This document shows positions 1 through 10,206 of a stretch of 64,000 bases of DNA, in pieces (position 1 is the first letter of the stretch; each line of letters begins with the position of its first letter). The notes beneath the pieces were generated by a model. That model had not been told where the DNA came from. It saw nothing but the letters and a program-made list of their open reading frames with translations, and did not search any database. The stretch spans positions 417,728 to 481,727 of the forward strand of contig JAJGOT010000595.1 of NCBI GenBank assembly GCA_022457155.1, given 5' to 3'. A program made the translations under genes and the position numbers. This stretch comes from Cladopsammia gracilis (lineage: Eukaryota; Cnidaria; Anthozoa; Scleractinia; Dendrophylliidae).

Positions 1-53
1 AAATACATACACACTCCATACCAAGATCGTTCGTGAACAAGGTAAATACGACC
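1..53. repeat. Short direct repeat, copy 1
   Basis: The first ~53 bases recur at 1594-1647 with a few substitutions and small indels. Both copies contain ACACTCCATAC, AAGATCGTTC and end TACGACC. The two copies bracket about 1.5 kb. This could be the remains of a duplicated target or of a larger dispersed repeat whose left part lies outside the window. Confidence 0.6.
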
Positions 54-385
54 TTGTCTGACACCTCTTTGAAGAGAGAAAAAGCTAGTAGCGTAACCGT
101 TATTGGTGACACAGCTGCTGATATTGTAATGAAAAGTGTGAATCCATTTTTGAAACATTACCTCATGAGATTTAAACATATAGCTCCACTCAAGGGAGTT
201 AAAAGCATTTTCAAAATCTATAAACGAAAGCAGGTCAGGGAGGTCTTTCTTGTCGTACATGTCAATTGCGTCTGATAAAAGTCGAATATTCTCACTATTA
301 AGGCTACGACAATGAAACCTAGAGGGTATATAATACGCCCAAAACTGTCTCCTTTGCGGTCCGGTCATATGATGTAGTTATTAGG

Positions 386-586
386 TAATAGGCCATTTCC
401 GAGTTGCCTTTAGCCTCTCTATCAAAGCGAGGCTAAGTGCGAAACCTTTCATATGAAAATGAGTTTCCATTCACATGCAAATAAAACGTATTTGCATGTG
501 AATGAAAACTCATTTTCATATGAAAGGTTTCGCACCTAGCCTCGCTTTGATAGAGAGGGTAAAGGCAACTCGGAAATGGCCTATTA
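386..586. mobile_element. Foldback MITE, 201 bp
   Basis: This is an almost perfect palindrome. The outer arms read TAATAGGCCATTTCCGAG and its complement, the arms continue inward for roughly 95 bp, and only a few bases (AAAACGT) separate them. Such long inverted arms with no coding capacity are typical of non-autonomous DNA transposons. TA dinucleotides sit at both outer edges, but the duplication length is not certain because the arms themselves end in TAATA. Confidence 0.85.
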
Positions 587-1593
587 GTTATACGGCCGCC
601 ATCTTGGATCAGCCATCATGGATTTCTGAAATTTTTCAAAACCTCTTAAAGACCGTCCGAATTGACTCAAAATTAATCAAAACCAATAAATAAACGCTAA
701 ATGACGTAAAAATGTGAAAGCTATACAATAAATATTGTTTTTCTTCATTCAAAGGTAAGATTATTAAAGTGTTTGCCTGGAACTTGGAGCAAGCCTCATT
801 CTCCAAGCGAATATGGTTTATTTGTTTCCTTCTTTGTTCAGTGTACAATAGCACTTTTAGCCTTCTGAGAGTAGTTTCCAGCAAGTTTAAATGGCTTTGA
901 ACTGACCAAAAAAACATCTTGTGGCCTAATCGGACCAGGTTATAGTTAATAAAAGCTTTTATACCTCAATGGTTATATTTATGAAGTGAAAGACAAGTTT
1001 TTGCGTATGTGTAATTAAAACACTGTTTCTTTCAGTTGAGCTAGCACTTCAATGATTTACCAACAATTATAGATAGCTTAGATAAAAATCTGGAACAACA
1101 ACAACAAAATTACATTTAATCAAACTTCCTTGTATTACACGTTATCGGTTAATAAGTTTAAGTTGTACTTTCACACAGTACCGTGAACGTCCTCGAATCA
1201 TTCATGCTTAAATAATTTCATAACATGACTGAAATGAAAGTGGAAGCTGGAAATATCCCGCGAAAAAGAAAAACAACTATTTAAAAAAGATCTAGTGTTC
1301 AACTTTACACTAAAGGAAAAACCATGGATCAGAAATGTTATTTAACCATAACTGTACTCATTCACTGTACAGATTTGCACAAATTATGCAACTTGTCAGT
1401 GTTGTATCACGTTGTATGATGTATGGATAAATGAACCTACAACGAACCTACTGACTGGATGTATGAGTTGACTCCGACAGAAAAGACAACTTTCAAAATT
1501 ATTGGGGGCCCAGCCCTCACCCCCCTCCGGCCCCTTCCAATGCTACGGCCCTGAATAAAATCACGACATTTAAATGTGAAAATATTAACACCA
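587..1593. other. Non-coding stretch, nothing recognised
   Basis: Short open frames here (for example 636-917 minus) have no recognisable motif and no gene structure around them. I see no repeat relation to the rest of the window. Confidence 0.5.
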
Positions 1594-1647
1594 AAATACA
1601 TACACACTCCATACAAAGATCGTTCCTGAACAAAGGTTAATACGACC
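1594..1647. repeat. Short direct repeat, copy 2
   Basis: Second copy of the sequence at the left edge of the window (1-53), in the same orientation. Confidence 0.6.
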
Positions 1648-1737
1648 ACAAAATTGGATATTTTAACTCAGTAGTCAGCAGTAGAATTCTAAGCCAGATT
1701 TGAAAGGAGTTTTAGCCTTTTAGAGGGGTGGTGAATG

Positions 1738-2066
1738 GTAAATCCGAGACTCGCCGAGACCCTTGTTTCAAAATCCGAGACCGAGACCGCAGCTACGTTA
1801 CAAAATCCGAGCACGAGACCCAATGCGGGAAAAAACCGAGCCCGAGACTCAGTGCTAAAAAATATCCGATTCACCTATCAAACAACAAACAAGGATAAAG
1901 AATGAGAATGCTTGACAACAGTATCCGAGACTCCGAGACCTCGAGGAAAAAAATCCGAGACTCCGAGACAGAAAAAGCACCAGCCAAACGAGACTTTGAG
2001 ACTTGAAACGTAACAAAAACTGCCGAGATTTCGAGACTGGACCAAAATTTTCCGAGACCCACGCTT
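1738..2066. repeat. Degenerate CCGAGAC-rich repeat tract
   Basis: The heptamer CCGAGAC, or close variants such as CCGAGACT and CGAGACC, recurs more than a dozen times at irregular spacing, often preceded by AAAAT. The irregular spacing makes this a decayed short-motif array, not a regular satellite. Several overlapping minus-strand open frames here are side effects of the motif (they read as repeated SR/SES) and are not genes. Confidence 0.75.
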
Positions 2067-2126
2067 TTGAAGGTACCATTCGCCACCCCTTTTTAGGGAA
2101 AATAGTCGCTCTTTCAAAGTTTTTTC

Positions 2127-2142
2127 GGGGGGGGGGGGGGGG
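2127..2142. repeat. Poly-G run
   Basis: Sixteen consecutive G residues, followed by a G/A-rich stretch to 2155. Length in the assembly may be unreliable. Confidence 0.9.
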
Positions 2143-2195
2143 AGGGGGAGAGGGTGGTATTTTTAAAACACAACAGATTTGTTAGGCCCGCAATG

Positions 2196-2239
<44 letters not shown>

Positions 2240-2254
2240 GTCATCATCATCATC
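2196..2254. repeat. (CAT)n microsatellite, LINE tail
   Basis: About 19 tandem CAT/ATC triplets with one CGT interruption. It directly abuts the 3' side of the minus-strand LINE fragment at 2255-2588, so on the minus strand it reads as a trinucleotide tail. Microsatellite tails instead of poly-A are known from several CR1/L2/Jockey-type LINE groups. Confidence 0.9.
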
Positions 2255-2588
2255 TTTATTTAAAAACACGGTAAATACATCAGGCATTAACAATTTAATA
2301 TAAACTACAACTTAATACGAAACTATGTATGAATTAATCTTCTATAATTTAAAAATATAGCTAACCATTAAAGAAAAGTAAACTAAAATAAAGTCTGTTT
2401 TACATGAATGCCGTGTTGGAATTAATTAAGAATCGTCGGAAATTAGTCAGAGATGTTGCCTGCCTAGCAGCTGAGGGTAGACTGTTCCAGAGGACTGCAC
2501 CACTATAGGCAAAGCTATTTTTGTAATAGGTAGTACGTGGCAATGGTATTGCAAGCTTATTATCAGAATCCCGCAAATTGTAAATGTG
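2255..2588 (-). mobile_element. 5'-truncated non-LTR retrotransposon, 3' end
   Basis: Minus-strand remnant carrying the extreme C-terminus of a LINE polyprotein and its 3' untranslated region, ending in the trinucleotide tail at 2196-2254. Truncation at the 5' side is the usual outcome of target-primed reverse transcription. The sequence upstream (2589-2735) is open in the same frame but looks like unrelated DNA joined at the truncation point. Confidence 0.75.
2400..2588 (-). pseudogene. LINE reverse transcriptase C-terminal fragment
   Basis: About 62 residues ending at a stop at 2400. The motifs are HIYNLRDSDNKLAIPLPRT and SYSGAVLWNSLP-like (here FAYSGAVLWNSLP) followed by LTNFRRFL. This combination is characteristic of the tail of Jockey/CR1/RTE-like reverse transcriptase proteins in aquatic invertebrates. 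No catalytic residues are present, so the fragment cannot be active. The clade is not assigned because only the tail survives. Confidence 0.75.
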
Positions 2589-3281
2589 TGCAGAGAACAG
2601 GTCCCAAATTTGGTTGCGGTGTGGAGTCGTGATTGTTTTTCTTTGCAGGCCGTAGCCCTGGATCCTGGAACCCGGAGCCCTGGAAAAGCCCCGTTCTAGT
2701 TTTACCTTTGAGCCCCGCATTATTGGGCACATCATACTGTACTGTGATCAATTTGTTTTCGGACGGATAAAAATGTCGTTTTGTTAGGATTTTGGGAAAG
2801 GAGAAAGCAACTACGAATTTTGCGGGATACTACAGATTCTATTCCCTACATTTTCTGCCCCTGAAATATTCAGCTAAAAAAGGGAATAAGATCAAACTGT
2901 AGTAGCTTTAAATTTCAAAAGGAAACAATGTATTCAGTAATCTGCCCAAACCGTTTTACAATTCGATCAAGGGAAAACATTTTTTTTCGATCGTACTTTT
3001 CCCATCTGCACGGCCGCCATTAAATTTTGCATGTTTCTGAAGTTCCAAAAGATAGCCAGCGAAAGTAACGCCAGAGACTCAAAAATTCCTCTGTGACCAG
3101 TCACAATAATGCGAAAAGAACGGTCGAAAGAAAAAATGTTTTCCCGTGATCGGATTGAAAAACGGTTTGGAAAGATCGCTAAAACATTATTACCTTTCGA
3201 GTAGACCTGTGTCACTGTGTCATCTCATTCATGACCTATGACTTAACCGACTTGAACTTGAAAAGGTTTCCAATTTCACCG
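2589..3281. other. Non-coding stretch, nothing recognised
   Basis: No coding motif, tandem structure or copy elsewhere in the window was recognised. Confidence 0.4.
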
Positions 3282-3365
3282 GAACTAATGCTGTTTGTAG
3301 CCGGAGTACGAACTAATGCTGTTTGTAGCCGGAGTACGAACTAATGCTGTTTGTAGCCGGAGTAC
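3282..3365. repeat. Tandem repeat, 28 bp x 3
   Basis: Three identical consecutive copies of a 28-bp unit beginning GAACTAATGCTGTTTGTAGC and ending CGGAGTAC. Perfect identity suggests recent slippage or unequal exchange. Confidence 0.95.
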
Positions 3366-3711
3366 GAATTTACGTTTTCTCGCATATAAAATTTTGTTTT
3401 AAGCCTCGGAGGACGTTAAATGGAAGTCAAAAAACGTTGTTGAGTTCGTGAATAGAATAGGCCCATAATATGTGCATACAATGACCTGAACATCTTGTAG
3501 TGCACTGGGTGTCTGTTCTGATCAGCCGTCTCTTCAAATCAAATCTAAAATGACCAAGTAAAATAACAAGAAAACTGTGTTTGTGCATATTTTACAGAGT
3601 TGAAGGGCCTGTTTGTTTTTCAAATTTATCTAAGAACACTGATAAAGGAATATTTCAATACTTAAAAATTACAATATGAGTAACATTGTTAATTCACATG
3701 TGCATTGTGTA

Positions 3712-3930
3712 ATTAAAAACTATTCACCGAAGTGGAGGTCGGTAGAGGTGGATATTTACCGAGCCATGAAGCGGCGAGCTAAATATCCACCACTACCCTG
3801 CATTTAGTATATACTGAAACTGCTGAATATATACTGAAATTGCTGGGAGGTGAATAGCACTTGCTATTCCGAGTTTCAGTAGCCAATCAGAGCGCACCAA
3901 CAATGCTATCAACTGTTTCAGTATATACTA
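3712..3930. mobile_element. MITE inserted in the KLHL duplicate
   Basis: The paralogous empty site near 41010 reads GTGCATTGTATAATAAAAAA without this block, so about 215 bp were inserted here. The right part has inverted ends TTAGTATATACTGAAAC (3804-3820) and its complement (3915-3931). The left part contains an imperfect palindrome around GTGGATATTTACC (3750-3790). Confidence 0.7.
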
Positions 3931-4420
3931 ATAAAAAATATCCTGCAAATTGCAATATTATAACCTGTTCCATACCAGTATGTATATCACAGGACAGTTA
4001 AAAATTAACTGAACAAGAAGCCTGTTAGTAACCAAAAGTAGCAATATTGTTCTCTAAATGGATCACTACTTTCGGTCTACATATAATTCATAAAAATTAA
4101 AATAAAATTTCATTGATGGTATAGTTTTGGGTGTTTGGTCACTAATTTAAAATGGGAATAAAACTTTGTTATTCAAACTCTTTAATCTTCAAACAAAGTG
4201 GAGTAGCTGAAGCATGCAATACGAGGGCACATGGTGCAAGGGGCAACATGTACATGTAGCTCGCAAGTTGTAAGTAACAAGGGTGCGTAGGCCACTCTCT
4301 GCTCTTGTTCCTTGCAGCTTCACCATTTGATGGTCACACCCTTGCCATTCACTATCTTTGAAGAAAAAAGACTGATTGCACTCCAACATTAAAAATAAAC
4401 ACTTAATAACTGGTCTGGAG

Positions 4421-4487
4421 GGAAACAGTGAATTTTGTTTCCCGAGAGTCTCATCGAGATTCGAGGGAAACAAAATTCACTGTTTCC
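4421..4487. repeat. Palindrome with 23-bp perfect arms
   Basis: GGAAACAGTGAATTTTGTTT (plus CCC) at 4421-4443 is repeated inverted at 4465-4487, with a 21-base loop. It lies in a part of the duplicate (about 4190-5200) for which no counterpart was found at 41 kb, so it may be the core of another foldback insertion. Confidence 0.85.
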
Positions 4488-5517
4488 TGAGGTGATTTGT
4501 TATATACTGTACGTGTAGCAACACAAAAAACACAACACAACACAGTTTGAAAAATGCACCGAGCACTCGAGGTAAACATCAATCGCATCATAATCATGCC
4601 ACCTTTTGTCACGGTCTGATCACGTGCGCTAGCGGGCAACAGTGCAATATGTTACCCTCAGACGTCAAAATTGTTGGCCGCTTAGGACAATTGGCAGGAA
4701 ACAGTTTGTTTGTTATGACAAACCAATCAACCAATCAATGCGCACGTTGTATTGAGAAAAACTCCAGCTTAATATAACAAGGACTGTTATTCTCTATTCT
4801 TCACCTTGTGACAATAGCACTGAGTAATATTTAAATATCATTATCAATAATTTGTAAAACGGAAAGTTTCATGCAAGAGCACTCCAAGTCGATAGCTGAC
4901 TATTTTGATGGTGTCATGATTGGCTGGGTGCATAACTGCCTGTGCCAAATTCTGTTTTTCTTAGCCTGAAATAGATTATATTGCTTGATAAAATGTTGCT
5001 TGCTAAATGTTGTTTGAAAGGAAAGACATTCAGTTAGACCAAAAGATCCCACTTCTTTTAGAAAAAAATATTTTGGCTTAAAGAACCATTTAACTTTAAC
5101 TTGAAATTCAGTAAATCTTCACCATTCATTGTCCTACCAAATTTCACAATCCCTTCATCACCAACCCCCCCCCACCCACGTTTTGCTTTTAAACCTCAAA
5201 AATCACCACAAAATTTCACTTAACATATTCCCATAACTTCTAACTACAAATCAATTGGGACTTGTTTGAATTACTGGAAACATTAACAAAAATATTTTCA
5301 TAAAATTTTTCACAGAAACCCTGTTTAGGGTTTCAATTTAAATGCTACTTGTATCACCCTCAACATTAATCCAACTAGCTGCTTGAAGTAATGTAACACT
5401 GGTTCTTAGATGTGTTAATAATTTAAAGGCCTTAAAACATTAGCCAAAGGAAAACAGATACTGGTAAATAGCCTATGAAAAGCTCATTTTTTCATTTTCT
5501 AGACATGTGGAGCAATA

Positions 5518-5675
5518 GCCTTTTTCACGGTTGATTTTCTCATTTGCATTACAATGTTATCCAACGTGGATGCGAGGCAATTTCGGGCTAAAACTACAAA
5601 ATAGCCTGAAATTGCCTCACATACATGCTAGATTTCATTGTAATGCAAATGAGCAGAGTTAACCGTGAAAAGGGC
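5518..5675. mobile_element. MITE family 'GCCCTTTTCACGGTT', copy 1
   Basis: A 158-bp foldback with ends GCCTTTTTCACGGTT and AACCGTGAAAAGGGC, flanked by TA on both sides. Inner arms share TCATTTGCATTACAATG and GAGGCAATTTCGGGCTA. The paralogous site near 41328 (GTGGAGCAATTGCATGTATT) lacks it, so insertion followed the segmental duplication. A second copy lies at 6903-7057. Confidence 0.85.
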
Positions 5676-5772
5676 TATTACATGTATTTTAACATGTTAG
5701 GGCTCTAGATTGTTGACAACGTTTTTTTTTTGCACCAAAAGAACTGTCTTGTCAAAATATCGCCAAGATAAG

Positions 5773-6164
5773 ATTAAAGGGGCTATGTCCATGGATTTGG
5801 CTGATTTTTCACCAAAACTGCGCAAAAAATAATGATAAGTACTTCAATTTAATGAACAAAATTATATTTGCACCTTTTGAATGAATTCTAAAAGAGAGAC
5901 TACACCATGTTTTTAACGATTTTTCGAAGACGTGGGTCTGAGGAAGAACTTGAAAAATTTTGCATAAATTTTTCAAGTTGCATTTCATTTCCATCCTGGT
6001 CATCCGCTGCTAAAATCACACATTAATAGATTCAGTGCATTGATATAGTAATGATAATATTTTGTTAACAAAACTGGACCATTATTATTAGATTTTTTTT
6101 TATACAAATATGTCTTTTGGCTATTCAAAGTGTTACTTAAATTTGTCGACAGAGCCCCTTTAAT
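5773..6164. mobile_element. MITE with ATTAAAGGGGCT ends, 392 bp
   Basis: The terminal inverted repeats ATTAAAGGGGCTATGTC and GACAGAGCCCCTTTAAT bound a non-coding interior containing AACAAAACTGGACCATTATT. A related copy starts at 41417 in the other duplicate, so this insertion predates the duplication. A further relative, recognised by the same start and interior, runs from about 31488 to 32785 in intron 2 of the Cys-Pro gene. Confidence 0.75.
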
Positions 6165-6374
6165 AAAACTGCAAGTCATCTAATAAGTAATTTCCCACCA
6201 CTTCTATTTGGAAACTATTTTTTCGCCTGAGATTAGTCACTTGATCAGAACAGAGCAGAACTCTGCTAAAAATGACTGCCAAGATCCCCTCACAAGCCCA
6301 TATCACGCAGCCTTACAACTTAATTGCTTCATGCTTTTCCTTTCTTAAAAAGAACTAAGTACATGTATGTTTCA

Positions 6375-6793
6375 TTATTCAGGATGAGCTGGTAAGCTTT
6401 TAATGAACTTCTTTGGTACTTTCAACAAGGAAGCTTGTGTCCTTGTCCTAGCCCTTGGCATAGGTTCATTTGCTTCTTTCCATTCATTGCTTTTGAAGTC
6501 AAAGCACTCCACACTTTCCAGCCACACATCTGTATCCTCTCCACCAAAAATGTATACCATGTCATGGTATGGCATCCACACTCACAATTCCACAATTACA
6601 CCTTGGAGTAGTAGGACCGGATACCAGGCTCCATTCATTAAGATGTGCATCAAAAATTTCACAAGTTTGTTCAACATCTGTTTCATCATCATCACAATAT
6701 CCCCCAATGACTAAAATTTTCCCACAAGCATTTGCTGCTGCAGCATGCTTACGGGCATTTGCCATATCTGGAACCTTACTCCACTGGTTTGGT
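6375..6793 (-). pseudogene. KLHL kelch-repeat fragment, frameshifted
   Basis: This minus-strand segment matches the last ~115 residues of the intact KLHL gene at 42240-44006. From 6793 down to about 6572 it encodes NQWSKVPDMANARKHAAA and IFDAHLNEWSLVSGP; a second frame then carries DMVYIFGGEDTD and FDFKSNEWKEA to the stop at 6375. The break is an insertion of about 10 bases near 6560-6575 (a local CATGGTATGGCAT duplication) relative to the intact gene. The end also differs: the intact protein ends ILMKKA, this one IKSLPAHPE. Homology stops abruptly at 6793, where unrelated DNA with a small hairpin (GACTCAC/GTGAGTC) begins. BTB and BACK domains are absent, so it cannot make a functional kelch adaptor. 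Confidence 0.9.
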
Positions 6794-6902
6794 GCTGACT
6801 CACTCGGCTGCGCCTCGTGAGTCCACAACATTTTGACCATGTCATGACGTAAATCGTGGTAAATAAGAGTCCACACCACGGAAAACCGGTGTAAATTTGT
6901 TA

Positions 6903-7057
6903 ATTTCACGGTTAATCTTTCTCATTTGCATTACAATAAAAGTCAACGTTGTTACGAGGCAATTTCGGGCTATTTTGTAGTTTTGCCCGAAATTGCCTCG
7001 CAATCATGTTGAACTTTATTGTGATGCAAATGAGAAAGGTAAACCATGAAAAGGGCT
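6903..7057. mobile_element. MITE family 'GCCCTTTTCACGGTT', copy 2
   Basis: The inner arms (CTCATTTGCATTACAAT, GAGGCAATTTCGGGCTA and their complements) match the element at 5518-5675. The right end reads AAACCATGAAAAGGGC; the left terminus is eroded to TTTCACGGTTAAT. Confidence 0.8.
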
Positions 7058-7440
7058 ATTTCATGGTCATGGCTAGCGGAATGTTTCGCGGGCGCGTGTT
7101 TGCCCACCCGCCCGCCTCTGCCCGCCCGCCGTGTTCTTGAAAGCAAGGCTTTGTTTTTCGTGCGGCCACACAGCCGTGAGCTCAGTGAACACTTTAGTTG
7201 TTTTGTTGTGTTTAGCGGAGAATTGAACTCGTTATTTTCCTGCATTTTTTCGCGGTTTGCTACTCAAGACAGGGATACTAATTATGTATACTCAGAAGCC
7301 ACTTTAGTGGAAAAAGACGAGCTTTCAGGGATAAAATCTTGCTTCGAGGAACTTCATGTATTACGTTTTCATCAATGCGGGAGATGTTTGTTTTCTACGG
7401 ATTTCAGAACCAGAAGTCCAAGCAAGCGAGGGACTTAAAG
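7058..7440 (-). mobile_element. Helitron-like family fragment, inverted partial copy
   Basis: Read on the minus strand, this segment matches the right-hand part of the three repeats at 44.8, 47.6 and 52.2 kb. It includes the block translating as EKDELSGIKSCFEELH and the terminal block GAAACATTCCGCTAGCCATG. The conserved peptide is probably a by-product of DNA repeat homology, since flanking frames differ between copies. Confidence 0.7.
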
Positions 7441-7560
7441 GTAAAACAGATCACAGTTTTCGATGAGAATTTATGTTGATATCAATCTGTGAGTGACTTT
7501 TTATTAGTGTTATTGTTGAGTGATTTTACTTCATCTGTGAAACACTATCTAACAATTAGT

Positions 7561-8198
7561 GGCTGCGGCCGCACTTGGTGAGTTAACTGTGTTATTTTTT
7601 TAGTAACCCGGTTAAAATAACCCGGTTAAAATAACTCGGTGAAAAGTGAAATAACCGAGTTTATTTTTCTGAGCGGCCGCACTTCAGAAAATTGAACTTT
7701 GAACGTGAGAGATCATGTTATCATTTGCTAGCGAGAGCCGTACAAAACAATACGATTAATGAGCGAAAACAATGCCTCTGCACGTGCATTTTACATATTG
7801 TTATTCCCTGCAAAACAACATCGTCAAATGATCAAATTATAGGTTTTGTGGAGAACAAAAACACGCGACGGTTTTCCTTTCTCTATTTGAAATTGAAAGT
7901 CGTCCCTACGAAGGTCTACGAATTCAACAGGAAGCCAAAAATTACCGCGTAAGCGAAGATGATTGACAGATCGGGAATGTTAACCTGCACTAAACTACCT
8001 AGCGAGGTGGTTTAAATAAACCTAACCCGGTTAAAAAAATCCATTGTTCTTTAATTAATTTCCATGGGAACCGCTAACACGGTTAAAATTCGGTGAACGC
8101 CAAAAATACGTGGCCGCATCAGGAATTTTGTTAACCCAGTTAATTTTAATTAGTTAATTGCAAATAACCGGGTTAGCTACTCTAGTGCGGCCGCAGCC
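7561..8198. mobile_element. TIR element with GGCTGCGGCCGCACT ends, 638 bp
   Basis: Perfect 15-bp terminal inverted repeats GGCTGCGGCCGCACT (7561-7575) and AGTGCGGCCGCAGCC (8184-8198) are flanked by AGT on both sides (7558-7560, 8199-8201), a candidate 3-bp target duplication. The interior has repeated AACCCGGTTAAAATAA-type motifs and no convincing ORF. An inverted, interrupted relative lies at 48902-50385. The element itself splits a foldback whose arms are near 7519-7560 and 8502-8552. Confidence 0.75.
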
Positions 8199-8559
8199 AG
8201 TGTGTGATAGTCCAAATTGGAGTGATTTTACTTCAACTGTGAAATAGATAGTAGGATTTTACGCTGTAGTACTTCGTATCAGTTTCTATAATCCTCAAAT
8301 ATTAGAGCGATTAATTACAGTTAGGCCTAACCCGTGAAATAGTTAGTAGAATATACGCGCTATTTAATAGACAATAATTCCATTGTTTTCTTTCGTTTAA
8401 TTTGGACTATCACACATTAATTGTTAGATTGTGTTTCACGGGTTAACTGTAATCACTCTATCAAGGTCTAGCGCTAGTGTAATAGATAGTGATAGATAGT
8501 GTTAGACACTAACTAATAGTTTCTGTTTCACAGTTGAAGTAATTTACTGCACAATTCTT

Positions 8560-8880
8560 CAAACCTTTACACTTTTAGTGTTTGAGGCAACAATCGCGAA
8601 CATCCAAGATGGCTGATTTTCAATTCATGCCAAGTGCCCTTCTTTGACCTTCAGTAATACCATTTTAGAAGCGAGAATTTGATTGGCTGACATAGTACAC
8701 GGTGTACATACTAGAGACAATCTGATTGTTGTGACATAACCCAAGACATACATACATACATACATACATACATACATACATACATACATACAAACATACT
8801 AACAAACAAACATCACAAACCAACCTTTGCGCCTGCTAATGAGCTATTTTTTTCAAAATAGCTCAAAAAAAGGGATCCAT
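8560..8880. repeat. Repeat family R, copy 1 (truncated)
   Basis: This block ends in a perfect hairpin GAGCTATTTT-TTTC-AAAATAGCTC (about 8850-8873) and includes an (ACAT)n microsatellite at ~8744-8792. It matches 39620-39930 in direct orientation and 17455-17770 in inverted orientation. Shared text includes AACATCCAAGATGGCTGATT and CCAACCTTTGCGCCTGC. Confidence 0.85.
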
Positions 8881-8974
8881 TGCAAATAAAAGGCAGGTTT
8901 CAATAATTGTGAAAAGAAATGATAATCTGTCCATTGCTCCACTGAAAGGATAGGTTTAATGTTTATGCGACCGC

Positions 8975-9215
8975 AGCGGTAGTAGGCCTACTCTGGGACC
9001 TTAAGTCGCCGTAACTTTAGGCGACTTTAAGCGATTTAAGGCGATTTAAGGCGACTTAAGGAAAAATTAGTTTAAAATATTGGCGACTTAAAGCTACTTA
9101 AGGCGACTTTAGGCGACTTAAGGCAACTTTAGGCGACTTAAGGCGACTAAAGGCGATTTAAGGCGACTTAAGGCAACTTAAGGCGACTTAAGGTGACTGA
9201 AGACAACTTCAGGCA
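8975..9215. repeat. Minisatellite of GGCGACTTAA units, array 1
   Basis: More than 20 tandem, slightly degenerate ~10-bp units (GGCGACTTAA, GGCGACTTTA, GGCAACTTAA), bordered on the left by GGCCTACTCTGGGAC. The first unit or two are inverted (TTAAGTCGCC) relative to the rest, so the array is head-to-head near 9010. The same border and unit recur inverted at 16605-16740. Confidence 0.9.
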
Positions 9216-10001
9216 ACAAAAGTGTTTTTAAAAAGTGATGAAACAAAAGTTATTGACAGTCTCTTCATCACTATACCTAAATACCAAGCCACTGGTCTCT
9301 GGAGAGAAATATGAGACAGGATTCAAGCCAGGTCCGATTGAGTCAGGACTTAAGTCAGTTTGCGACCAAGGACTCCAGTTCAGGTTAGACATAGAGTTAG
9401 GGTTAGGGCTACAGCTTGAGTCCTGACATGAATCCTGGCATTCATGATAGTTTGTCTCATATTTCAATAAACAAAATTATCCCAATCAGTTCACTTGGTC
9501 TCAGATAGACATAAGTGACCGTAAATCTCCAGTTTCCAGATTTTAAAGCCCCCTTTAGCTATACTGAGATTCAAATTATTACAATAACAACAACAACATT
9601 ATATAAATAATATGAATTATGCTAAATTGTATTATGAACATTAATTAGCCAAACAAGAGGCAGGAACAATATTACTTATCTAGAATGAGAAAAAATTCAG
9701 TTAGTGGCTTATATGTTTTTAAGATATTGCAATAAAAACAACAATCATACAAAAACATAAAGATCATATACACTGCCAAACAAAATCTTGGAAAAAAAAT
9801 CCAACTTTTTCACTTAAAAATGGATACCTGATCTGAATCAAACTAACATACATTTTCCTTGACTTATTTATACAACAATGAACAAAGGCATCGAATAGTT
9901 AATTAAAAATCACTTCTCGATTTCACATATTACATAAATTTGGTTAATTTATCTGCCACTGTTGTGGCAGTTGCACAGTTAATTTTGGCTCGAAAGCTTG
10001 G
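9216..10001. other. Non-coding stretch, nothing recognised
   Basis: Contains a short palindromic region around TGAGTCAGGACTTAAG/CTTGAGTCCTGACATG (9338-9430) and an AAC-rich stretch near 9585. No gene evidence. Confidence 0.4.
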
Positions 10002-10006
10002 CAAAC

Positions 10007-10158
10007 TGTTGTGTATCGCCGGAGTAAATCAGACAGGGGTTACAAACATAACAAAAGGTTTAATCCAACATGGCAGTTCTCTACAACAAGGTGCGCACAT
10101 GGCATGCGTGCGCATATAGTAACAACAAAAACCGCAGAACAACATGTGCGGCATAGCA
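10007..10158 (-). repeat. Gypsy 3' LTR
   Basis: 152 bp, starting TGTTGTGTATCGCCGGAGTA and ending GCATAGCA on the plus strand, so it has TG...CA ends. It differs from the 5' LTR at two positions I can see (GGCAGTT vs GGCGGTT; GCAGAAC vs GCAGACC). Confidence 0.95.
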
Positions 10159-10169
10159 TTCCTCCCCCC
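10159..10169 (-). promoter_or_regulatory. Gypsy polypurine tract
   Basis: The minus strand reads GGGGGGAGGAA immediately before the 3' LTR. This is the expected plus-strand primer for retroelement reverse transcription and fixes the LTR boundary at 10158. Confidence 0.9.
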
Positions 10170-10206
10170 AATCACAATCAATCAATAAGTCAAAAGTTCA
10201 GTTCAG

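Larger units (their letters stand above)
3460..6793. repeat. Segmental duplicate of the KLHL 3' flank (decayed copy)
   Basis: This stretch is collinear with 40585-42650 in the same orientation. Shared landmarks include ATGACCTGAACATCTTG (3480 and 40591), AAATGACCAAGT (3547 and 40828), TAACATGTTAGGGCTCTAGA (5692 and 41337), the 392-bp MITE (5773 and 41417) and finally the kelch coding segment. The copy here is longer because extra elements were inserted (about 3712-3930 and 5518-5675) and it holds the frameshifted KLHL fragment. The copy at 40.6-44.0 kb carries the intact gene, so this is the derived duplicate. Confidence 0.85.

Noticed and set aside
7046..7438. 130-residue frame as a gene
   Set aside because: Part of a repeat with three other copies; only a short block translates alike and the flanking residues differ.
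9228..9467. Overlapping plus and minus frames as a coding gene
   Set aside because: No motif, no conserved copy; the apparent strand symmetry comes from a local imperfect palindrome.
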